A DNA stretch of 63,029 nucleotides from a virus. Made by a program: the position numbers and the translations under genes. Below are positions 21,369 through 29,141 of this stretch, one piece after another; the stretch's first letter is position 1; each line of letters starts with the position of its first letter. The notes under the pieces are model-generated. The model was not told where the DNA came from. It worked only from the letters and a program-made list of their open reading frames with translations, and ran no database searches. The stretch is from the IMG/VR virus record IMGVR_UViG_3300017745_000004, positions 1-63,029 of that record; one strand, given 5' to 3'.

Positions 21369-21659
21369 ATGAACGCTCAAGAACTGAAGAACGAGGGCAT
21401 CAACCGCACCCTCGATAACAACGCCGCCTGGAAGGAAGGCGCGCTGTACGTCGTCAAGAACCTGCCCGCCGACTGGCGCGGCACGGGCGAGGACATCCGC
21501 GCGCTCGTCGACGAAGAGCCGAGCCACCCCAACGCGTGGGGCGGCCTGGTGAGCAAGGCGGTGAGCGAGGGCTTCATCAAGCCGACCGGCGAGTACACGG
21601 CGATGGTCTCCAAGAAGAGCCACGGCCGCAAGACCGCCGTCTACGTGAAGGCCGCCTGA
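21369..21659 (+). CDS. small winged-helix-like protein, 96 aa
   Basis: After a helix (about 1-20), the order of helices and a final beta-hairpin (GEYTAMVSKKSHGRKTAVYVK) resembles a winged-helix domain. Helix 3 would lie near AWGGLVSKAVSEGFI. Similar small proteins occur near replication genes in phages. A DNA-binding role is inference. Its stop overlaps the next start (TGATG). Confidence 0.6.
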   Translation: MNAQELKNEGINRTLDNNAAWKEGALYVVKNLPADWRGTGEDIRALVDEEPSHPNAWGGLVSKAVSEGFIKPTGEYTAMVSKKSHGRKTAVYVKAA

Positions 21660-22090
21660 TGTACGGGATCAACATGGACGACGCGATCACCACCACGCCG
21701 CAGATGCAGGCGGACAACCTGATCGCCGCCGAGATCGGCCGCCAGGACCGCATGTGGGGCGACACGAACGACCGCGCCGACATCTCGCAAGGCCAGCTCT
21801 TGCAGGCCGGTGTCGCGCAGCTCGACTTCATCTATCTGGCGACGCGCCAGGGGCATATCTGGACGCGCGAGGAAGCGCTGAAGCTCGCCGAGCAGGCCGT
21901 CTTCCCCAAGGATTGGGGCGGCTTCCGCGACTACGGATCGGACGTTGCGAACCTCGTCGTCGCGGCGGCCTACATCCGCCAGGAGATCGTCCGGCGCATC
22001 CGCAACGGCGAGAGCACGTTCCGTTCGTCTCGCAACGTGGAGACGCAGCCCTACGCCGAGAGCTGCAAGCCCAACGTCATCGAGCCGTGA
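21659..22090 (+). CDS. conserved phage-type helical protein, 143 aa
   Basis: The pattern is RQDRMWGDTNDRADI, then A-x(2)-QL, then PKDWGGFRDYGSDVANLVVAAAYIRQEIVRR. It resembles a family of small phage proteins of the ERQRQI-x-EGW type with invariant acidic helices, possibly nucleotide-pyrophosphohydrolase related. I cannot see a complete catalytic set. It is coupled to its neighbours by TGATG upstream and GTGA downstream. Confidence 0.55.
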   Translation: MYGINMDDAITTTPQMQADNLIAAEIGRQDRMWGDTNDRADISQGQLLQAGVAQLDFIYLATRQGHIWTREEALKLAEQAVFPKDWGGFRDYGSDVANLVVAAAYIRQEIVRRIRNGESTFRSSRNVETQPYAESCKPNVIEP

Positions 22091-22359
22091 GCAACGGCGT
22101 CCGACGCTTTTGGGAAGACGGCGAGTCGGGTCGCAGGGGGTTCACTGAAGGTGATCTGCCCGATGGCCCGCTCGTCGAAGAGATCACCGCACGCGAGTTC
22201 TACGAGCGCGAGGCCCAGACGCTCGCGTGCGGCTGGCCCGCACTCCACCAACCTAAGCGGCCGGAGATATGCCCCTGCGGTTTTATCTTCCCAGGCAAGT
22301 CCGACCAGCAATGGCACGACCCCGCGCTTAGCGCGGAAGACGAAGAGGCACTGAGTTGA
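22087..22359 (+). CDS. small protein with Cys pair, GTG start, 90 aa
   Basis: GTG at 22087 overlaps the previous TGA. The N-terminal half is acidic (EEITAREFYEREAQ) and the C-terminal half contains ICPCGFIFPGK, a possible metal-binding knuckle with a nearby Cys and His. Its TGA overlaps the TTG start of the next gene. Unknown function. Confidence 0.55.
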   Translation: MSNGVRRFWEDGESGRRGFTEGDLPDGPLVEEITAREFYEREAQTLACGWPALHQPKRPEICPCGFIFPGKSDQQWHDPALSAEDEEALS

Positions 22360-23651
22360 AACAGCATTCCGGCAGAGCACATAGCAAGCTCGGACCTTCC
22401 GCAGCATCCCGTTGGATGGTCTGCGTGGGCTCTGTCGGCATGTCCGAGGGCCAGGAGAACAAGAGCACGGTGTTCGCCCTCGAAGGGACGGCCGCGCATG
22501 AGTTCAACGAGTTCATCATCACCAACGGCCACGATCCGCGCGATTGGATCGGCGGCCTGGTCGACCTCCAGGCCACTGGCGACGAGCTGAAGTTCCTGCG
22601 CAGTGGGGACAACGTCGAGATCGACCGCGAGCGCTACTTCGAGATCGACGAAGAGATGGTCGAGGGCTGCGAGCTGACCATCGAGACCATTGAGAAGTAT
22701 CTGAGCCGCGTCGACGGCGACGAGCTGTTGCTGGAAACGAAGCTCGACATGAGCTGGATACACCCGAAGCTCTTCGGGACCGGCGACATCCTGATCTACA
22801 AGCGCCGAACGAAGCACCTGATCGTGCTCGACTACAAGTATGGCAGCGGTCACGTCGTCGAGGTCAAGAACAACCCGCAGGTCCGCACCTACGCGGTCGG
22901 CGCAGCGCGGATGTTCGAGAAGGAAGGCGTCGAGAAGATCACCAGCGTCATCATCCAGCCGCGCGCCTACCACAAGGACGGAGCGGTTCGCGAAGAGACG
23001 ATTGATCTGTTCGACCTCTACGAGTTCGAGTCTGAGCTGGCTGTCGCCGCCCAGGCAACGGACGACCCCAATGCCCCGCTCGTCGCGGGCGAGCACTGCA
23101 AATTCTGCCCGGCCGCTCACGGCTGCGAGGCGCTCCGCGACTTCGTTCGCGACGGCCTCGGCGTGAAGAAGCTGAAGCCTGGCGAAGAAGTCACGGAGAA
23201 GCACTTGCCCTCACTGAAAGACCTAACGTCTGCGCAGCTCGGGCGCATCGTTCGCGAAGCCAGGGTGTACGAAGGGTACATCCGTCGCGTGCTTCAGCAC
23301 GCCCACGCCGAGGCGCTCGACGGCCGCATCCCCGATGGCAACAAGCTGGTCGACAAGCGAGCGTATCGCAAGTTCACCATCGGCGACGATGAGATCATCG
23401 CGATCCTCGATCTCGAAGGGTTCACCGAAGACGACTACCTGAAGGACCCCAAACTGCTCACGCTCACGCAGCTCGAAAAGGCTGTCGGCAAGAAGAAGTT
23501 CGCCGAGCTGTTCGGCAAGGCGGACAGCCCCGACAAGTTCTGGAAGAAGGAATCGAGCGGCTACGTGCTCGCGCCCATTGAGGACGCACGCGAGCAGGCG
23601 AAGCTGAGCACAGGCGACGCGTTCGGTGCGGTGGAGGACGACGATGAGTGA
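22356..23651 (+). CDS. DUF2800 family nuclease-like protein, 431 aa
   Basis: The N-terminus HSKLGPSAASRWMVC is the usual start of DUF2800. The central VLDYKYGSGHVVEVKNNPQ (about 163-181) is the PD-(D/E)XK-type active site strand pair. HCKFCPAAHGCEAL (about 246-259) provides Cys ligands like those of Cas4/AddB-type Fe-S nucleases. It is probably a recombination exonuclease partner of the SSB-like DUF2815 protein downstream. The TTG start at 22356 keeps the full family N-terminus and overlaps the preceding stop. Confidence 0.8.
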   Translation: MKQHSGRAHSKLGPSAASRWMVCVGSVGMSEGQENKSTVFALEGTAAHEFNEFIITNGHDPRDWIGGLVDLQATGDELKFLRSGDNVEIDRERYFEIDEEMVEGCELTIETIEKYLSRVDGDELLLETKLDMSWIHPKLFGTGDILIYKRRTKHLIVLDYKYGSGHVVEVKNNPQVRTYAVGAARMFEKEGVEKITSVIIQPRAYHKDGAVREETIDLFDLYEFESELAVAAQATDDPNAPLVAGEHCKFCPAAHGCEALRDFVRDGLGVKKLKPGEEVTEKHLPSLKDLTSAQLGRIVREARVYEGYIRRVLQHAHAEALDGRIPDGNKLVDKRAYRKFTIGDDEIIAILDLEGFTEDDYLKDPKLLTLTQLEKAVGKKKFAELFGKADSPDKFWKKESSGYVLAPIEDAREQAKLSTGDAFGAVEDDDE

Positions 23652-23880
23652 GACCCTATTCGACAGTTTCCGCGCGTTGCTTGGCGTCGGGATTTATACC
23701 GACTTCCAGTTGACCGATATCGGCATCCACTTGAAGTGCTGGCGCACCGGCAACAGCCGACGTGTTGAGGTCTCTCACTGCATATTGTGGCAACAGGTAG
23801 AAGCCTCCCGACAGCCGCATAGTCTCTTCAAATACTACGCCGATCTGTCTCGCGCAAAAATTGAACGCGCCGAGGCATAG
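23644..23880 (+). CDS. small hypothetical protein, 78 aa
   Basis: The ATG overlaps the end of the DUF2800 gene by eight bases. A small soluble protein with probable beta strands (YTDFQLTDIGIHLKCW) and a C-terminal helix. It is followed by about 110 bp of non-coding sequence with an operator. Unrecognised. Confidence 0.6.
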   Translation: MSETLFDSFRALLGVGIYTDFQLTDIGIHLKCWRTGNSRRVEVSHCILWQQVEASRQPHSLFKYYADLSRAKIERAEA

Positions 23881-23944
23881 TTGAATTGGGTTTCGCCTGC
23901 ACCCGCCCCTTGAGTGGGGGAAAGCGGCGACGTTTGCGTGACGA

Positions 23945-23963
23945 GTAAGGTCTGTCACCTGAC
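23945..23963. promoter_or_regulatory. operator before the DUF2815 gene
   Basis: GTAAGGT-N5-ACCTGAC matches the consensus at both half sites. It lies 30 bp upstream of the DUF2815 start. TTTGCG, starting ten bases before the site, is the only weak -35 candidate. Confidence 0.72.
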
Positions 23964-23992
23964 GACCTGAGACCTAGGAGGGTAACCTTTCT

Positions 23993-24652
23993 ATGACTAC
24001 CGACCTGAAGAAGTGGCACTACATCGAGAGCGAAGACCGCTGGATGTCTCCGAAGGGACGCCTGGTGTTCGTGGCGCTCGCGAAGAAATTCCGTGCCCGC
24101 GATGCCAAGCCGGATGACGAAGGCCAGTTCGCCGCGTCGATGATCTTCGCGCCCCATGTGAACCACGCGCCCATCGAGAAGGTCATCCTCGACCTGGCGG
24201 TGGCCGAGAAGTTCAAGAACAAGAAGGGCAAGATCATCGAGTCGTCGGTCCTGTCCGACTTCACCAAGTGGTCCGACCACAAGCTGAACTTCCCGTTCCT
24301 CGACGCCGACATCAACCTGGCCGACATCACGTCGAAGGGTGAGCCGGTCGATCTGGAAGGCTGGAAGCTCATTCGCCCGAACGCCTATTCGAAGCGTCCG
24401 GTCGTGCGCAACAGCGCCGGTGAGGTTCTCGATCTCGACGACATCCAGACCGAGGCGTACAGCGGCCGTTGGGGTCGCCTGATGCTTCAGCCGAAGGCGT
24501 ACAACCGCGACGACAACAAGGGCGTCAAGTTCTACGTCGACGCCGTTCAGTTGCTCGGCAACGACGACTCGATCTCGAAGGGCGGCGGTTCGAAGGGCGA
24601 AGCCTTCAGCGCGGTCGACGACGAGGACGAAGACGAGGACGCGCTGGACTGA
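23993..24652 (+). CDS. DUF2815 ssDNA-binding protein, 219 aa
   Basis: DUF2815 proteins are phage single-strand DNA-binding/annealing factors. Matches include GRLVFVALAKKF near residue 23, the central KSDHKLNFPF-like segment (here WSDHKLNFPFLD), and the GRWGRLMLQPKAYN core (about 159-172). The C-terminus is a highly acidic tail (DDEDEDEDALD), as in bacterial SSB, where it recruits partner proteins. A strong AGGAGG lies nine bases before the start. It is the first gene of the SSB/GapR-like unit. Confidence 0.85.
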   Translation: MTTDLKKWHYIESEDRWMSPKGRLVFVALAKKFRARDAKPDDEGQFAASMIFAPHVNHAPIEKVILDLAVAEKFKNKKGKIIESSVLSDFTKWSDHKLNFPFLDADINLADITSKGEPVDLEGWKLIRPNAYSKRPVVRNSAGEVLDLDDIQTEAYSGRWGRLMLQPKAYNRDDNKGVKFYVDAVQLLGNDDSISKGGGSKGEAFSAVDDEDEDEDALD

Positions 24653-24882
24653 TGGCGAAGATCAAGTTCAAGAACGACCGGGGCATCCCCGATCTGCGCA
24701 CGCTGAAGTTCAAGGATGGGGGTGGCGACACCCTCATCGCTTCGGTGGACCCCGCAGTGAATGCGCGTGAGCACTACTGGCTCACGTTCAGCGTCAACGA
24801 CGGGGACGTTATCGGCATGGATCGGGACGAGGCGGTCGACTTCGCAATCGCCATCATGCGCGAGGCTACACACCGTGAGTGA
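24652..24882 (+). CDS. small hypothetical protein, 76 aa
   Basis: A TGATG overlap couples it to the SSB-like gene. It has a short basic N-terminus (MAKIKFKNDRG), a beta-rich middle and a C-terminal helix. It is acidic overall. No family recognised; position suggests an accessory to replication or recombination. Confidence 0.6.
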   Translation: MAKIKFKNDRGIPDLRTLKFKDGGGDTLIASVDPAVNAREHYWLTFSVNDGDVIGMDRDEAVDFAIAIMREATHRE

Positions 24883-25204
24883 CGAACCCAACAACGCCGA
24901 CAACGTCGACACCGATGTCATGAAGAGCTACGTCGAGCGGCTCTTCAACATCGAGCAGGGCTTCGCTGACGTGAAGGCGGAATACACCGACTCGAAGGCC
25001 GACCTGAAGACCGAGATCAAGGGTCGTTCGGACGAGACCGGCGTCGACTTCAAGCAGGTCGCCGCCCTGGTGAAAATCCGCATGAACGAAGCGGCAGCTC
25101 TCGACGAGCAGGCGGCGCACGACACCAACATGTCGCTCTATGAGCAACTGTTTGGCTTCAACACCGCGACTTCGGAGCTGGCTGAGGACGACCCCCTCGG
25201 CTAG
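24875..25204 (+). CDS. GapR/DUF2312-like DNA-binding protein, 109 aa
   Basis: The core (about 15-90) is a helical protein with VERLFNIEQGFADVKAEYTD, then GVDFKQVAALVKIRM, and then acidic residues. This is the pattern of DUF2312/GapR, an alphaproteobacterial protein that binds overtwisted DNA ahead of replication forks. The phage version carries an acidic N-terminal extension and C-terminal tail. The start is GTG at 24875, overlapping the previous gene. A replication-fork or chromatin role is inferred. Confidence 0.65.
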   Translation: MSDEPNNADNVDTDVMKSYVERLFNIEQGFADVKAEYTDSKADLKTEIKGRSDETGVDFKQVAALVKIRMNEAAALDEQAAHDTNMSLYEQLFGFNTATSELAEDDPLG

Positions 25205-25213
25205 GGAATTTAG

Positions 25214-25239
25214 TTGACGTGTAAGGTGCGTCAGCTTAC
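25214..25239 (+). promoter_or_regulatory. operator and promoter before the methylase unit
   Basis: TTGACG (25214-25219) precedes the dyad GTAAGGT-N5-AGCTTAC (25221-25239). The -35 is closer to the operator here than elsewhere, so the real promoter may be shifted. Confidence 0.6.
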
Positions 25240-25257
25240 ATTTCGACCACTGCACTA

Positions 25258-25308
25258 ATGGACAGCGATGTTCCACCAACGCAGGAGGGCCGCATGCGAA
25301 GCGCCTAA
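25258..25308 (+). CDS. possible 16-aa leader peptide
   Basis: An ATG at 25258 opens a 16-codon frame ending at TAA 25306-25308, and inside it a four-codon frame starts at 25294 right after a perfect AGGAGG. An intrinsic terminator begins ten bases after the stop. Leader frame plus terminator before a gene is the layout of transcription attenuation. Existence and role are both uncertain. Confidence 0.35.
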   Translation: MDSDVPPTQEGRMRSA

Positions 25309-25318
25309 GAAGCGCAGC

Positions 25319-25346
25319 GGGCGGGGGATAGTACCCCGCCCGTTTT
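25319..25346 (+). terminator. terminator or attenuator before the methylase
   Basis: GGGCGGGG (25319-25326) and CCCCGCCC (25334-25341) form a strong stem followed by GTTTT. It lies between the operator/promoter at 25214 and the methylase start at 25371, so rightward transcripts must pass it. Confidence 0.75.
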
Positions 25347-25370
25347 CGCATCACCGACAATGGAGACACA

Positions 25371-25958
25371 GTGAAGAATATCGGCGCAGCTATGAACGGC
25401 GGCAACGGCAAGCGCGAGAAGGGCGATGAGTTCTTTCCGACTGCGGAGGGGACGACGCGCGCCTTGATCCCCACCCTGCGCGAGATCGGCTGGCCGAACG
25501 ACGTGTGGGAGAACGCCTGCGGAGCCGGTCATATCTCGAAGCAGCTCTTGGCTGCGGGCTTCAACGTCTTCTCGTCTAACCTGACGGATCGTGGCTACGG
25601 CCGGATCGGCGTGAACTTCCTGTCGCAGGATCGCCCGCTCGCTCCGTCGATCATCACCAACCCTCCCTTCTCGCTGTCGGACGAGTTCCTCGTTCACGCG
25701 CAGACCATCCTGGGGATCGACCACATTGCGATGCTCCTGCCGAGCGGCCTGTACCACGCCAAGAACCGCGTCGAGCTGTTCGCGATGCACAAGCCCTCGT
25801 TGATCCTGCCGCTCACCTGGCGGCTCGACGTGACCGGCGAAGGCCGTCCGACCATGAACTGTAGCTGGTACATCTGGACGACGCTTCTGCCGCCGATCCG
25901 TGGCTTCCAACCGCTCACCAGCACCGAGAAACATCCGGGGCGCTACGATGCGGCATGA
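25371..25958 (+). CDS. adenine-type DNA methyltransferase, 195 aa
   Basis: NPPF at about residues 84-87 is the catalytic motif IV of N6-adenine methylases. ENACGAGHISKQLL (about 45-58) is the SAM-binding motif I, with an acidic start. FFPTAEGTTRALI near the N-terminus is typical of phage methylases that act alone. No target-recognition domain is visible beyond the core, as expected for small phage enzymes. A likely role is protection from host restriction or marking of replicated DNA. The start is GTG with a GGAG site six bases upstream; the end overlaps the polymerase gene. Confidence 0.78.
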   Translation: MKNIGAAMNGGNGKREKGDEFFPTAEGTTRALIPTLREIGWPNDVWENACGAGHISKQLLAAGFNVFSSNLTDRGYGRIGVNFLSQDRPLAPSIITNPPFSLSDEFLVHAQTILGIDHIAMLLPSGLYHAKNRVELFAMHKPSLILPLTWRLDVTGEGRPTMNCSWYIWTTLLPPIRGFQPLTSTEKHPGRYDAA

Positions 25959-28236
25959 AGCCCTAGACAAATTCGCCGATTGGGAAGTGCTCGGCTACGA
26001 CAGCGCCGCCGATATGATGCGCGAGATGGGGATCGACGTTCCCCCCTCTCTGCGCGAGCGCTTCGGCTATGGCCCCGTCACTCGTCGCACGGCGATCCAC
26101 AAGCCTGCCGAACTGCATCTCGATTGGGAAACGTACAGCGAGATCGACCTGCCCGATGTCGGCGCGCACAAGTACGCCGAGCACAAGAGCACGGAGATTC
26201 TTTGCGCCGCCTATGCGTTCGGCGACGATGAACCGCAGCTCTGGTTTCCTGACGAGCCCTGCCCCCAGGACATCGTCGACCACGTCAAGGCTGGCGGCGA
26301 AGTCCACGCCTGGAACGCCAACTTCGAACGGCTGATCTGGCTGTACGTCGCAGGCCCGAAGTACGGCTGGCCGGTCCCTGACCTGCGCCAGTACCGTTGC
26401 ATCATGGTCCGCGCGATGGCGATGAACATGCCCGCGAAGTTGGAGCACGCCGCTCCGGCTTTCGGCCTGCCGATCCGCAAGGACGATGTCGGCTCGCGCG
26501 TCATCAAGCAGCTCTGCAAGCCGCGTAAGCCGTCGAAGAAGAACCCGGAAACGCGCTTCACCCCGGAGAACGCGCCGGACAAGTTCAAGATCATCTACGA
26601 CTACTGTCTGCAAGACGTTCGCGTCGAGCAGGGCATCGGGCATCGCGTCACCAAGCTCATCTCGCGCGAGCAGGAGCTTTGGTTCCTCGATCAGATCATC
26701 AACGACCGTGGCATCATGGTCGACATGGACTTGGTCGCCAAGGCCGAGAAAATCTGCAACGAGGAAAAGGAAGCCCTTGAGTTCGAGCTGCGCCAGGTCA
26801 CCGAACTGCGCGTCTCGACGCTCGGCGCGGTCAAGCAGCTCAAAGAGTTCGTCAACGCCCGTCTGGCCGATGAGCTGTCAGACCATCAGATTGAGAACTG
26901 CTCGAAGGAAACGCTCGAAAAGCTGCTCGGCCGGGACGACCTGCCGGACGATGCGCGCCGTGCGGTCGAGATCAGGCTAGAAGCCGGTAAGGCGTCCATC
27001 GCCAAGCTGAAGGCCTTCACGGAGCGCGTCTGCAAGGACGGCAAGATCAAGGGCTCGCTGCAATACCACGGCGCGACACAGACCGGCCGATGGGCCGCGC
27101 GTGGCGTGCAGTTGCAGAACTTGCCGCGTCCCGACCCCGCGCTGAAGACCGACGTTCCGTTCGCCATCAAGTGCATCAAGGCCGGTTGGTCCCGGCAGGA
27201 CATTGCTGCGATCTTCGGGCCGCCGATCTCGGTGGTCGCCGACTCTCTGCGCGGCATGCTCATGGCCCCCGAGGGCCGGGTGCTGCGCTCGCGTGACTTG
27301 ACCGGCATCGAGGCCCGCACCCTGCCCTGGCTGGCTGGCGCGCACGAAGCTATCGCGGCGTTCTTCGAGTTCGATAAGGGTAACGGCCCCGACAACTACA
27401 AGGTCGCGGCCTCGCAGATTTACAACATCCCGGTCGCAGAGGTCAGCAAGGATCAGCGCCAGGTCGGCAAGGTCGCCGTGCTCGCGCTCGGCTTCGGCGG
27501 TGGCGCGTCGGCGTTCGCCAACATGGCGAAGGTCTACCGCGTCGACCTGGCGCTCATCTTCGACACGGTGTGGGCCGTCACGTCGCCGGACAACCGGGAT
27601 CGCGCGCTCGAAGGCTGGAAGGATCGCGGCCGGAAGTCGGGCATCAAGAAGAAGGCCTGGCTCGCGGCCGAGATGGTCAAGCTCACCTGGCGCGAGAACA
27701 ATCCGGAGATCGTGCAGTTCTGGTACGACCTCGAAGAGGCGGCGATCAACGCGGTGGAGAACCCCGGCCAGAAGTTCAAGGCGGGCGAGTTCATCACGTT
27801 CAACATGACCGGCTCGTTCCTCCGCTGCAAGCTGCCGAGTGGCCGTTCGATCTTCTATCCGTATCCGCGTGTCGAGTGGAAGCCGACCCCGTGGGGCAAG
27901 TCGAAGCGCACGCTGATCTTCAAGGCGAACGACAGCTTCACCCGCAAGTGGTCCGACCAGCACTACTACGGCGGGCTCGGCGCGGAGAACGTCACGCAGG
28001 CCGCAGCTCGCGACGTGATGGCGAACGCGATCATGAACACCGAAGCCGCAGGCTACGAGAACGTGCTGAGCGTCCACGACGAAGGCGTTGCCGAGACCGA
28101 CGAGGACTTCGGCAGCGAGGACGAGTTCCACGAAATCTTCACCACCCCGCCTGTGTGGGCTCTGCCGAAAGGCAACCGGCTCGGGCTCCCCATCGCGGCC
28201 AGCGGTTGGTCCGATGATCGCTACAAGAAGGAATGA
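25948..28236 (+). CDS. family A DNA polymerase with 3'-5' exonuclease, 762 aa
   Basis: It is the replicative polymerase. Exonuclease motifs: LDWET (about 58-62), HAWNANFERL (about 118-127) and DVRVEQG (about 224-230). Polymerase motif A SRDLTGIEART (about 447-457), motif B KVAVLALGFGGGA (about 508-520), and motif C VHDEG (about 709-713). No 5'-3' nuclease domain is present. The start is the ATG at 25948, overlapping the methylase gene; an in-frame upstream start exists but would run into that gene. It probably pairs with the primase-helicase at 10191. Confidence 0.92.
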   Translation: MRHEALDKFADWEVLGYDSAADMMREMGIDVPPSLRERFGYGPVTRRTAIHKPAELHLDWETYSEIDLPDVGAHKYAEHKSTEILCAAYAFGDDEPQLWFPDEPCPQDIVDHVKAGGEVHAWNANFERLIWLYVAGPKYGWPVPDLRQYRCIMVRAMAMNMPAKLEHAAPAFGLPIRKDDVGSRVIKQLCKPRKPSKKNPETRFTPENAPDKFKIIYDYCLQDVRVEQGIGHRVTKLISREQELWFLDQIINDRGIMVDMDLVAKAEKICNEEKEALEFELRQVTELRVSTLGAVKQLKEFVNARLADELSDHQIENCSKETLEKLLGRDDLPDDARRAVEIRLEAGKASIAKLKAFTERVCKDGKIKGSLQYHGATQTGRWAARGVQLQNLPRPDPALKTDVPFAIKCIKAGWSRQDIAAIFGPPISVVADSLRGMLMAPEGRVLRSRDLTGIEARTLPWLAGAHEAIAAFFEFDKGNGPDNYKVAASQIYNIPVAEVSKDQRQVGKVAVLALGFGGGASAFANMAKVYRVDLALIFDTVWAVTSPDNRDRALEGWKDRGRKSGIKKKAWLAAEMVKLTWRENNPEIVQFWYDLEEAAINAVENPGQKFKAGEFITFNMTGSFLRCKLPSGRSIFYPYPRVEWKPTPWGKSKRTLIFKANDSFTRKWSDQHYYGGLGAENVTQAAARDVMANAIMNTEAAGYENVLSVHDEGVAETDEDFGSEDEFHEIFTTPPVWALPKGNRLGLPIAASGWSDDRYKKE

Positions 28237-28240
28237 CGGC

Positions 28241-28738
28241 ATGGATCAATTCGAACAGGGCGTGTGGGCATCGCGGCGCTTGCTCAAGAACTACGCGCTC
28301 AAAAACATCGGCCATGCCGACGACGCGGACGATCTGGTCTCGCAGACGATGGTCAACGCGCTCGCCAACCGGAAGCGCTTCGACGGCCGCAATCTGGAAG
28401 GCTGGTTGATGACGATCCTGAAGAACCTGATCCGTGATCGGTTCAACAAGGGCTACCGCAAGCAGAAGGGCGGTGGCCCGCGCCTGCAACGGCTGACCTA
28501 TACGGGCGAGCTGGATTACGCGGACCATATCGTTGCGCCGGAGAACCCGGAGCGCGCGATGATCCTGGCCGAGGCGTGGGATGCTTTGCTCGATCTCCCC
28601 GACGCGCAGGCGGATGCCGTTGTGCTCGCAGGGATCGGCTGCACGTATCAGGAGATGCAGGAGATAACCGGCGTCGCGATGGGGACGGTCAAGTCTCGCG
28701 TCCATCGCGCCCGTGAAGCGCTCGCCGGAGCGTTGTGA
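28241..28738 (+). CDS. ECF-type RNA polymerase sigma factor, 165 aa
   Basis: Region 2 (DADDLVSQTMVNALANRKRF...EGWLMTILKNLIRDRF, about 27-72) and region 4 (LPDAQADAVVLAGIG...YQEMQEITGVAMGTVKSRVHRARE, about 112-158) match ECF sigma factors. No region 1.1, 3 or anti-sigma gene is seen. It starts four bases after the polymerase stop. In this phage it could direct host RNA polymerase to middle or late promoters, for example the late leftward operon, whose start lacks an obvious sigma-70 promoter (inference). Confidence 0.85.
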   Translation: MDQFEQGVWASRRLLKNYALKNIGHADDADDLVSQTMVNALANRKRFDGRNLEGWLMTILKNLIRDRFNKGYRKQKGGGPRLQRLTYTGELDYADHIVAPENPERAMILAEAWDALLDLPDAQADAVVLAGIGCTYQEMQEITGVAMGTVKSRVHRAREALAGAL

Positions 28739-28759
28739 ACTTCAAACAGGAGGACCCCC

Positions 28760-28951
28760 ATGTCTACGTTCGTCTATGTGCAAGGCCTGAAAGGACCGGA
28801 GCCCCAGGTCTGGCACGAAAAGCCGTTCAGCGCCGCAGGCAGGCCGCCTGTGCCGCTGCAAGAACATGAGCTGACCGAGAAGATCGGGAAGCTCACCGTC
28901 TCCGAACTCGCGATCCTCTATCCGTACAAGGGAGCCTACGATGTCACCTGA
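28760..28951 (+). CDS. small hypothetical protein, 63 aa
   Basis: AGGAGG lies six bases before the ATG. A polar protein with a Pro-rich middle and a C-terminal helix (KIGKLTVSELAILYP). Overlaps the next gene by 11 bases. Not recognised. Confidence 0.6.
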   Translation: MSTFVYVQGLKGPEPQVWHEKPFSAAGRPPVPLQEHELTEKIGKLTVSELAILYPYKGAYDVT

Positions 28952-29126
28952 AGACAAGGCCAAAGGGCGGGCCATGCAAATCGCTCGCATGCGCTTCAAC
29001 TACATCTTTCGAGAGGCGTGGGTGTCGATAGCGCGCGAGCGCGGTTGGTTCTTCGACGCCTACCTCGGAACGTCATCACACGGGACCATCGCCCTCCGGT
29101 CCTATCTTTCTGCGTCTGGCCTGTAA
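28941..29126 (+). CDS. small hypothetical protein, 61 aa
   Basis: Start ATG at 28941 after GGGAGCCTACG, overlapping the previous gene. A basic helical N-terminus is followed by an aromatic, Gly/Ser-rich C-terminus. Its stop lies within the operator at 29123-29141. Unrecognised. Confidence 0.6.
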   Translation: MSPEDKAKGRAMQIARMRFNYIFREAWVSIARERGWFFDAYLGTSSHGTIALRSYLSASGL

Positions 29127-29141
29127 GGATTGTCACCTACC
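29123..29141. promoter_or_regulatory. operator abutting the 29142 start
   Basis: GTAAGGA-N5-ACCTACC ends on the base before the ATG. A repressor bound here would block passing RNA polymerase rather than a nearby promoter, and the site leaves little room for a Shine-Dalgarno beyond its own AAGG. Confidence 0.62.
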
